Assembly (NCBI GenBank): GCA_002077065.1
Contig: NAJO01000009.1
Location: 1 to 64,000 of the forward strand
Length of the DNA: 64,000 nucleotides
Origin: Cryoendolithus antarcticus
Lineage: Eukaryota > Ascomycota > Dothideomycetes > Cladosporiales > Cladosporiaceae
Direction of reading: 5' to 3'
Shown: in pieces, positions 54,074 to 64,000 of the stretch
Numbering within the stretch: position 1 is the first letter of the stretch
Layout of the letters: each line of letters opens with the position of its first letter
Notes under the pieces: model-generated
Told to the model about the DNA's origin: nothing
The model's database searches: none
Seen by the model: only the letters and a program-made list of their open reading frames with translations
Translations under genes and position numbers: made by a program

Positions 54074-54649
54074 ATGCGTCTCCCCTACATCCCCGATGAC
54101 CCTCAGATGCCCAACGAGGAGGACGCTGCCGTGGTCCAACGAGTAAAAGATCGCAGAGGCGGCAAGCTTATCGCTCTCGACAAAACTCTGCTACACGCTC
54201 CGCCAGTCGCAGATGGCTGGAACAGCTTTCTAAAAGCAATAAGGACGCAGACGACGCTCCCAGACAGTGTGCGGGAGACGGCGATCTGCAGGATCGCAGC
54301 GCTGAACCAGGCATGGTATGAATGGGATGCTCATGTGCCGATACTGGAGAAAGCGGATGTACTCGACAAATCTGCGATCGAGAGGCTGAAGGAGAGATCA
54401 AAGGTGAAAGAGAGCGGCTCTGAGCCAGGTTTTGACAAGAAGCACTTGGCTGTGTTACGGTACACAGATGCCATGACATTGGGCTGTGTGGTTCCGCAGG
54501 CGATCTTCGATGAATTGAAGTCTCACTACAGCGATAGGGAAGTCGTGGAGATCACGAGCACTGTTGCTGCGTACAACTGCGTTAGTCGATTCCTGGTCGC
54601 ATTGGATGTTGGGGAGATGGCGCAGAAATACAATGTCGATATGAGCTGA
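54074..54649 (+). CDS. Carboxymuconolactone decarboxylase (AhpD-like) family protein
   Basis: An intronless 191-residue all-helical protein. SVRETAICRIAALNQAWYEWDAHVPI is the core CMD helix, with the Glu, Asp and His positions of the family but no CxxC redox pair; it therefore resembles the fungal 4-carboxymuconolactone-decarboxylase-like branch rather than peroxidatic AhpD. The C-terminal helix (DREVVEITSTVAAYNCVSRFLVALDVG) is conserved. Function in these stand-alone fungal homologues is not established. The start at 54074 is the first ATG before the conserved MRLPYIP. Confidence 0.82.
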   Translation: MRLPYIPDDPQMPNEEDAAVVQRVKDRRGGKLIALDKTLLHAPPVADGWNSFLKAIRTQTTLPDSVRETAICRIAALNQAWYEWDAHVPILEKADVLDKSAIERLKERSKVKESGSEPGFDKKHLAVLRYTDAMTLGCVVPQAIFDELKSHYSDREVVEITSTVAAYNCVSRFLVALDVGEMAQKYNVDMS

Positions 54650-55564
54650 GCCAGTGTTGTTGGCAGGCCACTGCTCTCTCCATCATGACAGAGGCTGAGG
54701 GTATCGCCGCGTGGGAATCGAGTTGGTCACGGCAGTACCTGGCCTCGCCTATGTGGACGCAGACGTGTCGGACCGAGAAGTGCAGAGCCGCGTAGAGGCG
54801 CTCTACGCGCACCCATGCTGTTCGAGAGATAGCCTTGACTGCGACACATTATCTTGAGCCTCCTGGCATCTACTTGCAAGAGGTAGTCCAGGCCGTGACA
54901 ACGCGATGCTTGCGCGTGAACTGTTAATAGAGCACGGACGGGTTGCCACCGCAATGGATGACCACGGCCGAGGTGAACTTCTGTGCTCGTCTCGTCTCCA
55001 TGATAGCTACTCGCTCGCGTATAGTTGTGCATGTAGCATCGTGCCTTGGTGTGTAATGCATAGACACCCACGAGTTGCCCTTGAGGACTTACCTAATCGG
55101 GTCCGTACAGGTGTCGTGGGGGAGGGTCCGCTGGCGGGTTCGGATGCGTGAGGTTGAGTAGCCGCGTGGGCTCCTTCATGCACACGGTTCACCATCGCTG
55201 ATGAATAGTCTTGCTGCGAGAACGAGTACTACCACGTCGCTGCCTGCCGTTGTGTACCGGTGCATTTTCTCTGAGTATCACAGGAGCGTTCACACAGCTG
55301 CCGAGCATGAGCCTCCAAGAGCTTGAAGCTGGTCTGCTCGAGTACTCGTGGTATCGCTTCTTCACCGAAACGTGAAGGCCACTTATCGGTACGAGGTAGC
55401 TACATCTGCCCGCAAAGCTGTGATCTACCTGTACAGAGTGTTCAACTCCGCCCGGATTGTCATCAGACCCTGCTTCTCTGGGCATTAATCACGACATCAT
55501 CCTAGTAGTTGGCGTGCAGCCTTGGAGCTCCACCATAAAGTTACCGAAGAGCCTCTAGCTCACA
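54650..55564. other. Long intergenic region
   Basis: 915 bases upstream of the DUF202 gene. No gene recognised. Confidence 0.45.
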
Positions 55565-56955
55565 ATGGCCCCATTACCTTGCTCTCCGGTCTCGAATTCG
55601 ACAGCATCTGAGTCGCAGTCCTTTCCGACCTCTGAAGACTCGGACGACTCGCTTACGACACCACGACCTGGGCCAAGTGACCCCACGCAAAGGACGCACG
55701 CAAATCTAAGCAGGCCGTCTCTGCCTCCAACATTGTCGACCTCACCAAAGGGTCTACGAGAAAACGGCAAAGTCAATGTGCTAGGCGGAGGCCCTGGAGA
55801 AGGCAGCAGTCCGCGAAGCGGCAACAGCAGCGGCAAAGCACCAGTCCTCACCGCAGGCAACGCCCACTATCCTTCTCCTGGTCCGGAACAAGCTGATGGT
55901 CAGCCACGGAACCCCTACACCTTTGGCACTTCCCCCAAGAAGTCTGCAGCAGCCTGGCAAACAGATCGTGCAGCCATCGATCGCAATCTAAGTGTGACCT
56001 TCTCCAACCTCGCCCCCATCCCCAGACCCGAGCGCAAGGGCTCCTACAGTGGCATGACACGGCGCACGCCTGATGCGAGTCCGCATACACTCGTCCGCAG
56101 AGGGGACCCGGAGACAGAGAGCAGTGCGGATGAGAGCACGGCCATCATTCGACGACAGGGCAGGACCTACGGAGCGACGAGCGCGGAAGGGTCGGCTGAC
56201 CAGGAAGTGGATGACAGTGGTGCAGGCTACGTTGGAGCTGCGGAAGAGGTCAGTCCGAGGCGGAGAACTGTATCGAGTCTGAAGAGCAAGTCGAGGAATG
56301 CGAGTGTAGGCGCGGCTGGAGTCGCAGATAGGCAGCAAGATGCTGCACCGGATGGGACAGATGAGAAGGAAAGCTGGTGGAGAGGGCTCGTGGACAAGTA
56401 CGGCAGTGTGGAGCTTGAGAATAAGGGCAGCGTGGCTAGAGACCATCTGGCGCTTGGTGTGTGGTTACGCTATGCTGAATGTGACTGCCCGCTGACATGT
56501 CCAACAGAGCGGACTTTCCTCGCTTGGCTGCGGACCTCGCTATCGTTCGCTAGCATCGGCATAGCGGTCACGCAGCTTTTCAGACTGAATTCAACCCTCA
56601 AGCAGGATGCCCACGAAGCTTATGCATCAATGTCCTTCGTTCAGCTGCTGCTTTCGGACGCTGAGCCACAGCACAAGCTCCGTCATGTGGGCAAACCTCT
56701 AGGCGCAACCTTCCTCGGCATCTGTAAGCAGCTCTAAAATCAGCCAAGTGCGTAGCTTTTGCTGACTCCAACACAGCAATTCTGGTCCTACTGCTGGGCT
56801 TCCACAGATACTTCGAAAGCCAGCATTATGTCATTCGTGGCAAGTTCCCCGCATCGAGAGGCACGATCGTACTTGTCTCCATGGTGGCATTTCTGCTCAT
56901 CGTTGCGAGTCTGGTAGTTGTCGTCGCCGTGGCACCTAGCGCCTTCCACAAGTAA
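55565..56955 (+). CDS. DUF202 membrane protein with long disordered N-terminus
   Basis: Three exons (55565-56456, 56508-56723, 56777-56955) give about 428 residues. Residues 1-290 are Ser/Pro/Gly-rich and probably cytosolic and disordered. The DUF202 domain follows: splice 1 restores [25 protein letters not shown] (the RTFLAWxRT signature). A second helix, [16 protein letters not shown], is restored by splice 2, and a third, [22 protein letters not shown], closes the protein. The arrangement resembles the three-helix domain of Vtc1 and the yeast YidH-like protein YDR089W branch. Location is probably vacuolar or plasma membrane; function unknown. The first intron (51 bases) is stop-free and in frame. 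Confidence 0.83.
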
Positions 56956-57000
56956 GACCCTGTCTCACGAGCAGCGATTCAGAAGCATCGCGAACCCCCT

Positions 57001-57780
57001 TCAGCTCTTTGGCCATGTGAGCCGATAGCCGAAGACAGTCCTGCGCAGCAATTCGTCGCCGGGATCCTCCTCGAACATAACCTTATCCATCACATGCTCG
57101 AAGATCTTCTGGACTTCCAGGCCACCGTTCCGTGCCAGGTCGAAGAAAGCGAGGTCTTTCTGCAACAGCCACGGCCTGTACGGTGTAAAGAAGACGAGGG
57201 CTTGAGCACCGGTCTTCTTGCCCAGTGTCTTCTGCACGGTAGCCAACAGCTTGGCATGTTCAGAATGATTAAAGAGGAGGTCGGCCAGGATCAAGAGATC
57301 GAACGACTCGATACTGTCCGGCAGGCGTGCGATGAGAGGCATAGTGTCTGCGCCCCACAGGAAGCCATTGGCGGTGATGTTCCGAGGCTGGGGAAGCTGA
57401 CTGCAATGGTCGATGTTGTACTGCAGGTTCTCTATCAGGTCTGCGTCTGGATAGTCCGTCACGATAACCTGCTTAGCACCTAGCATCGCGCAGACAATAC
57501 TCGGCAGTCCAGCGCCGGCACCGAGCTCGAGCATGCACTTGCCATGAACGAGAGTTGCGGCATTGTCTTCAAGATAGGTTGCTAGTGTACGACCGGCGTT
57601 CCAGAGATGGTGGCCCCAGAGCGGATTGTGGCCGACGAGTCGCAGTGTGAGCTCGTCTCCTCTGGCCAGACGGTGTGAGGCGAATGTGGGTTGCTTCTCG
57701 GGTTCATAGAAATCGTCCGGCTCTTTGAAGAGGTCACTTCCACCGAGTCCGATTTCCCCATCGTCGTCTGAAGTCGACAT
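57001..57780 (-). CDS. EFM7: Protein N-terminal/lysine methyltransferase Efm7 (Nnt1)
   Basis: An intronless 259-residue seven-beta-strand methyltransferase. LVGHNPLWGHHLWNAGRTLATYL is the family's start block. MLELGAGAGLPSIVCAMLGA is SAM motif I, VIVTDYPDADLIENLQYNI is motif II, and DLLILADLLFNHSEHAKLL is the post-I block of METTL21-type enzymes. FFTPYRPWLLQKDLAFF matches Efm7/Nnt1. In yeast Efm7 methylates the N-terminus and Lys3 of translation elongation factor eEF1A. It converges with the DUF202 gene (45 bases apart) and diverges from the copper-fist gene. Confidence 0.9.
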   Translation of the reverse strand: MSTSDDDGEIGLGGSDLFKEPDDFYEPEKQPTFASHRLARGDELTLRLVGHNPLWGHHLWNAGRTLATYLEDNAATLVHGKCMLELGAGAGLPSIVCAMLGAKQVIVTDYPDADLIENLQYNIDHCSQLPQPRNITANGFLWGADTMPLIARLPDSIESFDLLILADLLFNHSEHAKLLATVQKTLGKKTGAQALVFFTPYRPWLLQKDLAFFDLARNGGLEVQKIFEHVMDKVMFEEDPGDELLRRTVFGYRLTWPKS

Positions 57781-58385
57781 CGTCGTGAACCCAACACCGC
57801 TCCACCCCTATCTGTCCTGTACCCAGGAATGATCTGCTAACTACATGTTTGCATGCCGTACTTTCGGAGATCGAGAAGAGTTTACCCGACTGAGCTGACT
57901 CAGCCTGGCGATTTATATTTCACTCCAGACCATCGTTGTGAAATAGCGTTCCAGACGTCCCTTCCTTCCGCGCTTTCAATTCTATTTCTTCTGTACCTGT
58001 CATGTCACGCTTTATCTCTCTTTCGCATCGTGCTGCTCTCAGCTTCACTGTCGCTTACATATAATCGCCAAACCTTCACTGCCCTCATGGTCCGAGCGTC
58101 CTTGCATATGGAAACTTGCTCAGTGGGATGAAACCGCTGGTGGGTGGTGGTCAGTAAGAGGTAAGCAGTATCTGACCGCTGCTACGGTACACAGCCTTCC
58201 ATGTGCTCCCTGGCCATCTTGGCGATCCGACCTCGTGGTGAATAGCCGATACCCTTCGCCGCATTTCGTCATGTGGATTGGTGCTGTCAGACCCTCTTGA
58301 CATCACTTCTTACTGCTGTGAGACCGTGACTGATGAAGAGCAGGGAACACAGAGAGACTGGTCACACAGGGACTGATTGATCAGC
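57781..58385. promoter_or_regulatory. Divergent promoter, EFM7 / copper-fist gene
   Basis: 605 bases. TTTATATTTC near 57931 is AT-rich but not placed convincingly as TATA for either gene. No gene recognised. Confidence 0.35.
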
Positions 58386-59864
58386 ATGGACTCGGAGAAG
58401 CCGTTCAAGACCATCGAGGTCATTGATCTTCGGACAAGTCAAGCATGCAAGATCGCTTGCATGTCATGTATCCGGGGCCACCGGACGACTTCGTGCGGAA
58501 TTCCAGTATGTCGACAGAAAGTCTTTTGGACTGTGAAGCGGCCTGGCCGACCTTCGAACTCATGCACGTGCCGCTACAACTCAGCTGGTGGGTGCAAATG
58601 TGCGACAGCGATGTCCAAATGCCCTCACAAAGTCAAGAAGGGCGAGAAGCGATCGAACGAATGTCGGTGCGATGAGCAGGGTCGGTACTGCTGTCTACTG
58701 GAGACGGATCATTGGGAGTTATTGATGAGGCTTGAGAAGCCTGGGGTGACGTTCTTTTCGAGTCGAGAAGCGCTGGAAGCGACGCAGCATGGTATGCGTG
58801 CTGGGACTCCTGCAACCCCCAGCTACTACATGCCTAGTACTCCCGGAAGTATGATGAGTATTCCGAGCACACCTGCCGTCCGCACACGTCAGATGTCACT
58901 GCTACGAGAACCTAGTACGCCATTTGAATCCATTCAATCTTCACAATCGACGTTGACGCCACAGTTCGGATACATGGGCCTGGGCAGTCCGGTCGGTACG
59001 TCCGGTATACAGTCTCCGGATCCACTAGCATGGGATGGCATCATGACAAGCATACCATATGAGCCACTCACTTACAACTTCAACGATGCACCACAACCCG
59101 AACGAGGATCGTGCTGTCAGCCCTCAGCATCGCTCGCGGAATCAGAACCACAAGCACAGATCAGCTCATGCTGTCAGCCGGCAACAGACGGCAATGACGA
59201 TGACTACGATATGGAGGCAGGGGGTTCATGCTGTCAGACAACCACTCGGCCTGCAATGACTACGAATACCTTTGCACACAATGAGCCATTTCCCAAGCTC
59301 GAACCCTTGGATCCGTTCCGCGGAAGCACAGCGCCACCAACCTTCGACGCAATATACACTCCGCCCATATTCGACTACGACCGCTGGGTACAGAATTATC
59401 AGGCCTATCAGATGCCCGGCGCAATTTGTCAGAAGTGCGGTTTGAACGGATGTACATGTCGGAGCTGCCCGACTTTGATGCAAAACCAAAGCACTACCAG
59501 CTGGGCTCACGGGTGCGGTCGCGCGCATGCTAGGATCATGAAATCGCAACCGCCACCGCATATGCACTCGGTGTCGACGCACCAGATATCGCAGCCTGCG
59601 CTAACCCCCGTCGCCTTCTCACAAAGCAATTCCGCGCCTCCGCCATCAGCCTTCGACTACTCAGCCCCTCTCGACTTCGGCCTCGATCCACAGGTACTTG
59701 CACCGACACACCCTTTCCAGAATCACATGGATTTAGATGGATTCGATTCATCCCTTGTCCCCACAAATACGGCAGATCCGCTTGACCTCGCACTGAGCGA
59801 ATTCTTGATGTCGGAACTCGATCGGCCAAGTCACACGCACGGCGAGAACACATTTGGGAGCTAA
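58386..59864 (+). CDS. Copper-fist transcription factor, Cys-rich variant
   Basis: An intronless 492-residue protein. The copper-fist core is recognisable by CKIACMSCIRGHRTTSCG (residues about 21-38), the minor-groove KRPGRPSNSC motif and a following Cys-dense segment. It differs from classic Ace1/Mac1/Cuf1: a ~20-residue extension precedes the fist, and Cys replaces the usual His-Cys pattern in GCKCATAMSKCPHKVKKGEK and ECRCDEQGRYCC. The middle is Ser/Pro-rich, then come three SCCQ repeats (about residues 241, 260 and 281). A C-terminal copper-sensing-like cluster CQKCGLNGCTCRSC follows. Cu-dependent fungal regulators of this type control high-affinity Cu uptake or detoxification. Whether it activates or represses cannot be read. 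Confidence 0.85.
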   Translation: MDSEKPFKTIEVIDLRTSQACKIACMSCIRGHRTTSCGIPVCRQKVFWTVKRPGRPSNSCTCRYNSAGGCKCATAMSKCPHKVKKGEKRSNECRCDEQGRYCCLLETDHWELLMRLEKPGVTFFSSREALEATQHGMRAGTPATPSYYMPSTPGSMMSIPSTPAVRTRQMSLLREPSTPFESIQSSQSTLTPQFGYMGLGSPVGTSGIQSPDPLAWDGIMTSIPYEPLTYNFNDAPQPERGSCCQPSASLAESEPQAQISSCCQPATDGNDDDYDMEAGGSCCQTTTRPAMTTNTFAHNEPFPKLEPLDPFRGSTAPPTFDAIYTPPIFDYDRWVQNYQAYQMPGAICQKCGLNGCTCRSCPTLMQNQSTTSWAHGCGRAHARIMKSQPPPHMHSVSTHQISQPALTPVAFSQSNSAPPPSAFDYSAPLDFGLDPQVLAPTHPFQNHMDLDGFDSSLVPTNTADPLDLALSEFLMSELDRPSHTHGENTFGS

Positions 59865-60256
59865 CACGAGTGAACTTGGGCGTAGCAATCGAGTCGTACG
59901 CTCGAAGATCGTTTTGGGGCATCCAGCGAAGGAGGACGCACGCATCTGAGAGGCACCTCGATCCGCACATAGCGGAAACTACAGCAAGACAATGCATCTT
60001 GCGCGACACCGCGGCGCCCTCTACTGGACGTTCGGATGGCGCGACTGTTCCTGCGTAGCCGCTGTGGCTCCGACAGGGTGGTCAACGAGCCATGTGCAGA
60101 GGTGGCATCAATGGACAATTTAGACGCGGTCAGCGACTATCCTTCGCAGACCGCGATAGACGGCGGCAGATGATAAAGCGAAGCCGCCAGTAACGGACAA
60201 GCCTGCGCCGGAGTGCACACTAAGACGGAATAGTATTCCCGATGAAGGAGTAGATT
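59865..60256. other. Convergent intergenic region
   Basis: 392 bases; no gene recognised. Confidence 0.5.
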
Positions 60257-61194
60257 TCATCGTTGGAACGAGTCATTGAGGTAGTCTACAAACAGCTGCC
60301 GTATCCTGCCCTTGCCCAACGTGTGCTGCCTGTTCAACTGCGTGAACTGCCTCCTCAACCTCTGCAACTGTGGCAACGAAGGCACAATCGTTGGCAACTC
60401 AACGACACTCCCCTCCACCTTCACCTCCCCACCAGCCTCACCATGATGATCCGCAGCCCACGTCGTAATCGCAGCGATTACCTCCGACGTCGTCTTGTCG
60501 AGCTCGTACAGGTAGTTCTGCTCCGTAGCCGGCTTGAGCACGGTCGCAGCGTTGGGTCGAACGACTTTGGATTGCCCGTCACTGCCTACCATAGCCTCCC
60601 AGATTGCATCAAAGGGCGGTTCTGCGTCGTCGAAAGGTACGGTAAAAAGCGGCGCGTCCCAGCGACTCATACCATTAGGCTCCTCGTATCGAAAGACTAG
60701 GTTATCGAAAACCTCAGCTTCGTAGGGTCGACCATCCGAATCCGATTTGGCAGCTTCGTTGAACGCTCTACACTTCTCGCCAGGTGTGCCTACATGCACG
60801 ACGCAATTCGGCGTTTGCACAGCTTTGGCGTCGCAGTACAATTGATAGCGGAAGCCTTTGATGTAGTTCAATCCATCGGCTATGACGATCGTGTCGCGGG
60901 TCAGGGTTCGTTTGATGGCCGAAGTGAGCGTTGCGCGGGCGTCCTTCTCGGCTCGCGCGGTGGCGTAGACATTTCGATCAAGGCCTAGGGAGTCGTCGCT
61001 GATGTGCTCGATCTTGAGGCGTTTTATACGAGGTTCGTCGGAACTAGCGATGCGGGCTGAGAAATTGTCGATGAGTTGTTGGCTACGGTGGGTTTTGCCT
61101 GATTTTGGGTAGCCTGAAAGCAGTATGAGCTATGAGATTATGTCAGTGGTAATGGTTGACTATCGAATCCATGGCCTTCAATACTCACCGGCAT
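60257..61194 (-). CDS. KTI12: Elongator-associated Kti12
   Basis: Two exons (61194-61189 and 61129-60257) give 292 residues. The first exon is only six bases, ATGCCG, coding Met-Pro. The splice (59-base intron) restores MPLILLSGYPKSGKTHRSQQ, the exact Kti12 start with P-loop GYPKSGKT. Then follow DDSLGLDRNVY, RGTLLSAI-like RATLTSAIKRTL, and DTIVIADGLNYIKGFRYQLYC, characteristic of the Kti12/PSTK ATPase family. The C-terminal half has GRPYEAEVFDNLVFRYEEPN and a basic helical tRNA-binding region. Kti12 binds tRNA and Elongator and is needed for wobble-uridine modification. Without the micro-exon the P-loop frame lacks an ATG, which is why I place the start there. Confidence 0.93.
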
Positions 61195-62268
61195 GATCTC
61201 GAAGATGATCTGGTTTGGTACTGTCTACTGGGCATGTTGCGATGAACAAACCCAAATGGGAAAGCCGGCTTGGCATATCTCTGTCGCACTATGTGCCGAC
61301 ATTCACTCCGATGTACCCGACTTCAGCCGATGTCACACTTTTGCCTCAGGTATCCGACATGTGTGCATACCACATGACCAAAAGTGCGGGTCGTTAGTCG
61401 TACGAAGCATGATGTCCATCATGAATGCCCAATAACCTTGATACTTGCTTAAGGCGATACCCATTGAAAATTTCCTCTGCCACGCGAGCTCATGCAAGGA
61501 GCAAGAACACCCCGTGGGGTTCTGAGGGTTGCACGGCAGTCAACAACGTTCCGGCTATTTTGCCTAGGTTGCGGGGCGAAGAAGAACATTATTGCCATAG
61601 TGTCCACGCACTGATGAAACGACAGATCGACCGCTCGACTCAAGTCCATGACCCCCGTGGAGATCGCTGTATCAAAAGCACCTCCACAACCCATCCAAAA
61701 CGGAGCCCAGGCAATCATTGCCGCATCCTAATTCAGCCGAACCTCGCTCATATACCCGCAGATCCGACACCCCACGCCTCCATCTCACGCACCCAAGCCC
61801 ACAGAATCCAAAGATCTTCGATCTCGACCGCACACGGCTGATTCTCAGAAACCCGGGGAAGGGCATTGTGGCGTTTTGACTGGCCTTGGCCTTCCCACGC
61901 AGTCTGGTTCTGCTCGTTGCGAGAGGCCGCCCTTGCGCTACGTATCTGCGTTGTGGCTTTTGCCGGTTACTGATGAGATCGAGGCTGCCGTGTTGTCATT
62001 TGCATGTCTTGGAGGCGTCATCTATCTGCTACCAGCAGCCTGATAAGTATTATATTTCACAGTAAGACTTTCTGTCCACAACACACGCGCAAACCTCATT
62101 CGGCAATCCGCTGGCAGTTGCAGGAATCCGACTTCCTCATCAAAGCTTATCCATATTCCCGAGGTCCTCCCACCAGCAGTGACGCTGTTGCCGTCAGAAA
62201 GCGATCAGCACCTCGGAAGCAGGACCGTCTGACAGCCTCTTCCTGCGATACCGCCTCTCGGTAGGACC
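61195..62268. other. Divergent intergenic region
   Basis: 1.07 kb between KTI12 (-) and the small Ser/Gln-rich gene (+). A 138-codon plus-strand frame at 61425-61841 shows no family features. No gene recognised. Confidence 0.45.
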
Positions 62269-62718
62269 ATGGACGCATACCCAACTCGCCCTTACACTCG
62301 CAGCCAACGACCCTCATACCCTCATCTCTCCACGCAAACCTCATCAGCCTCGTCCTCGGCCTTTCAAAGCTCCTCAAGCCTCAGCTCGATCGCCTCACCA
62401 AACTCAGCACACCCATCCTCCCGCCTCAACATGCCACCACAAGGCTACACGTCCGCACCTTTACCCTCACCCTCCAGCGCACAATCACAACGAAGTTACT
62501 TCGGCTCGATAGGCGGCTCGACGCAAGCCTCACACCCTTCGTCACAACAAAGTCGATTACCTGCGCAGCAACAGCAGGCTTTTGTCGGACAGAGAGGAAA
62601 CGGTGCTGGGGCTCCTGAAACGACGCCGTTCTTGAAGGACTTCAACCTTGTGGCCGAGGCCGCGAAGAGGGCGCAGATGGCGTGTTTGATGAGGGATATG
62701 GGGGATGTTGAGTTGTGA
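62269..62718 (+). CDS. Small Ser/Gln/Pro-rich protein with conserved C-terminal helix
   Basis: A 149-residue intronless frame. The first ~110 residues are Ser/Pro/Gln-rich and disordered, including a run of Gln. The last 35 residues (TTPFLKDFNLVAEAAKRAQM, then ACLMRDMGDVEL) form a predicted amphipathic helix that I believe is shared with short uncharacterised ascomycete proteins. No signal peptide or membrane segment is visible. Function unknown. The gene is supported by its composition and by the conserved-looking tail rather than by a known domain. Confidence 0.55.
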   Translation: MDAYPTRPYTRSQRPSYPHLSTQTSSASSSAFQSSSSLSSIASPNSAHPSSRLNMPPQGYTSAPLPSPSSAQSQRSYFGSIGGSTQASHPSSQQSRLPAQQQQAFVGQRGNGAGAPETTPFLKDFNLVAEAAKRAQMACLMRDMGDVEL

Positions 62719-63642
62719 GGTTGGACGAAGGCAGCTGGAGTGAGGGTTATGGGCGAAATGACGGTATATGAGGGCAGATTTGAGCGCATTGCATCAGGAG
62801 TTTGGATAGGCGTTCCATGCGGAATGGGTGTCGGTGGCGACGATGGTTCGGTCACCCCGTTGAAGGCTTGAGCATTACACGGCGTCCTGGAGAGAGCAAG
62901 CACCGTACTGTATGGTCTTGGATGGGCATCTTGTCAGATGAGGTGACTGATATCGATAGAGGGCTCGGAACAGCAGCTGATCAGTCAGTAATATGCTACA
63001 TTACTCATCAGATATCCATCGCTGTCGAATAGCTGATCTCCACGGGTGCGTGAAGGTAGAGCCTGAGCACCACACCACGCTGGTGCTAGACACAGGCAAG
63101 CACCTACAATAGTGCGGATTATAGAGTTATCGTCAGTGTTGCGACAGGGGATCATTGGTGCTGCCTTTCGTGGCGCTGTAACCCGTCGAATGACGAGGAG
63201 ACATCGTCGGCCTTGATCGTATCATAGTTCACGATCGCGACCATCTCTTGCTGCACTCGTGAAGCAGCCACAGCCATAAAATTCTCCTTACAATGCTTGT
63301 CGTGGCAAAGGGCAGGGCACATGCCGGAGCGCTTCATCTCGCTTGCCGGCGCGAGAGATTGCTGACCTAACCCACGCACCGCGCGCTTCCGTGAGGCCTT
63401 TGACCATCATTCTGTTTTGGAGGCGTCCCATTCTCACTTGCGCCATCTCATAGACTGTCATTACGCATATAATCCTCGCTCGCGACCGCGATACCGAGGA
63501 TCCGCGTGCTGCCGACTAGGATACGCCAGCTGGGGAGGCTGAGCTTGACGTCTGACAGCTACACCACACGGCAGACTCCGGACAACGCCATACTTCAGAT
63601 ACCTCGCGGTTGCGCGTTTCTTAGTGTCGTGTGTGCGTCGCG
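62719..63642. other. Intergenic region
   Basis: 924 bases upstream of the last, partial gene. Only short frames; nothing recognised. Confidence 0.45.
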
Positions 63643-64000
63643 ATGTCGGGGTATAATCAGTACAGCGGGTATGGCGGGAACCCGTATGGGGGCGAAGCGC
63701 AGGGCGGGTATGGAGGTGGCAGTGGAGCGGGAACCGGCGCCGGAGCTGGAGCAGGAGGGTACGGATCATCGAATCCGTATGGCTCTGAGAACCCGTATGG
63801 AGGCGGTTATGGCTCGACAGCAGTAAGAGATCGCGCGCACAGAGATGGGTACAGCAATTCACTAACACCTGCACAGCAGCAACCCGCAACAGGTCTCCAG
63901 GCACCTCCCCTCGCGCACCAAGCATCGACCTACAGCCAACAAACGGAAGCCTCGACCTATTCCTCGCCCCAACACGACGTCCCCTTTGCCGGCCAGAATG
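63643..64000 (+). CDS. Probable syntaxin (Sso1/Psy1-like), 5' end only
   Basis: Exon 1 (63643-63822) reads a Gly/Tyr/Asn-rich leader with repeated NPYG units (GGNPYGGEA, SSNPYGSENPYGG). A 54-base intron (63823-63876) joins in frame to QQPATGLQAPPLAHQ and a Ser/Gln-rich stretch, and the window ends inside this exon. NPYG-rich leaders followed by a Ser/Gln-rich spacer are usual in fungal plasma-membrane t-SNAREs before the Habc domain, but no SNARE helix is within view. Other Gly/Tyr-rich proteins cannot be excluded. Confidence 0.4.
   Translation, partial: MSGYNQYSGYGGNPYGGEAQGGYGGGSGAGTGAGAGAGGYGSSNPYGSENPYGGGYGSTAVRDRAHRDGYSNSLTPAQQQPATGLQAPPLAHQASTYSQQTEASTYSSPQHDVPFAGQN

Overview
This window comes from the nuclear genome of a filamentous ascomycete. 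Most genes carry short introns of 49-97 bases with GT...AG ends. The gene set is fungal: GH6 cellobiohydrolase with a CBM1 domain, Zn2Cys6 and copper-fist regulators, Pom1-type DYRK kinase, C2-PSD phosphatidylserine decarboxylase. The first 3.66 kb shows saturated repeat-induced point mutation (RIP). That combination suggests Pezizomycotina, and Dothideomycetes is my best guess (inference, no marker gene seen).

Layout. Bases 1-3660 are almost free of the dinucleotides CA and TG, which is the footprint of RIP; most of this is decayed repeat sequence. The tract runs into the 5' half of a cytochrome P450 gene (about 2898-4530). It has erased the start codon and sown TAG/TAA stops, while the 3' half, including the I-helix, ExxR and haem-cysteine motifs, is pristine. 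Next to it lie a VOC/glyoxalase-fold protein (-) and an FAD monooxygenase (+), perhaps remnants of a small catabolic or secondary-metabolism locus. From 7.7 kb the content is mostly housekeeping: lipid-droplet-type serine esterase (+), phosphatidylserine decarboxylase with C2 domains (-), a Nudix hydrolase broken by one TGA (+), a Zn2Cys6 regulator (+), a 771-residue disordered protein (-), a CECR5/HDHD5 HAD-family protein (+), a YGR210/YchF-type GTPase (-), a giant DYRK kinase (+), indoleamine 2,3-dioxygenase (-), the Mediator kinase CDK8/Ssn3 (-), a VPS73-like MFS transporter (+), exosome subunit Rrp46 (+), an RPA/MEIOB-like OB-fold protein (+) and kinetochore Dsn1 (+).

The right part holds a quinate/sugar MFS transporter (+, seven exons), secreted cellobiohydrolase II (+), an AusD-like methyltransferase (+), the 57-residue Pmp3 proteolipid (+), spermidine synthase (-), a carboxymuconolactone-decarboxylase-like protein (+), a DUF202 membrane protein (+), Efm7-type lysine methyltransferase (-), a copper-fist regulator (+), Elongator-associated Kti12 (-) with a six-base first exon, a small Ser/Gln-rich protein (+) and the 5' end of a probable syntaxin gene (+) cut by the window edge.

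The genes do not form one pathway. The plausible functional groupings are the P450/VOC/FAD-monooxygenase trio at the left, and the transporter followed by the cellulase at 45-50 kb (both carbon-source related). No CRISPR array, rRNA, convincing tRNA or intact transposon was seen. Splice sites and starts were assigned by eye from reading-frame continuity and family knowledge.
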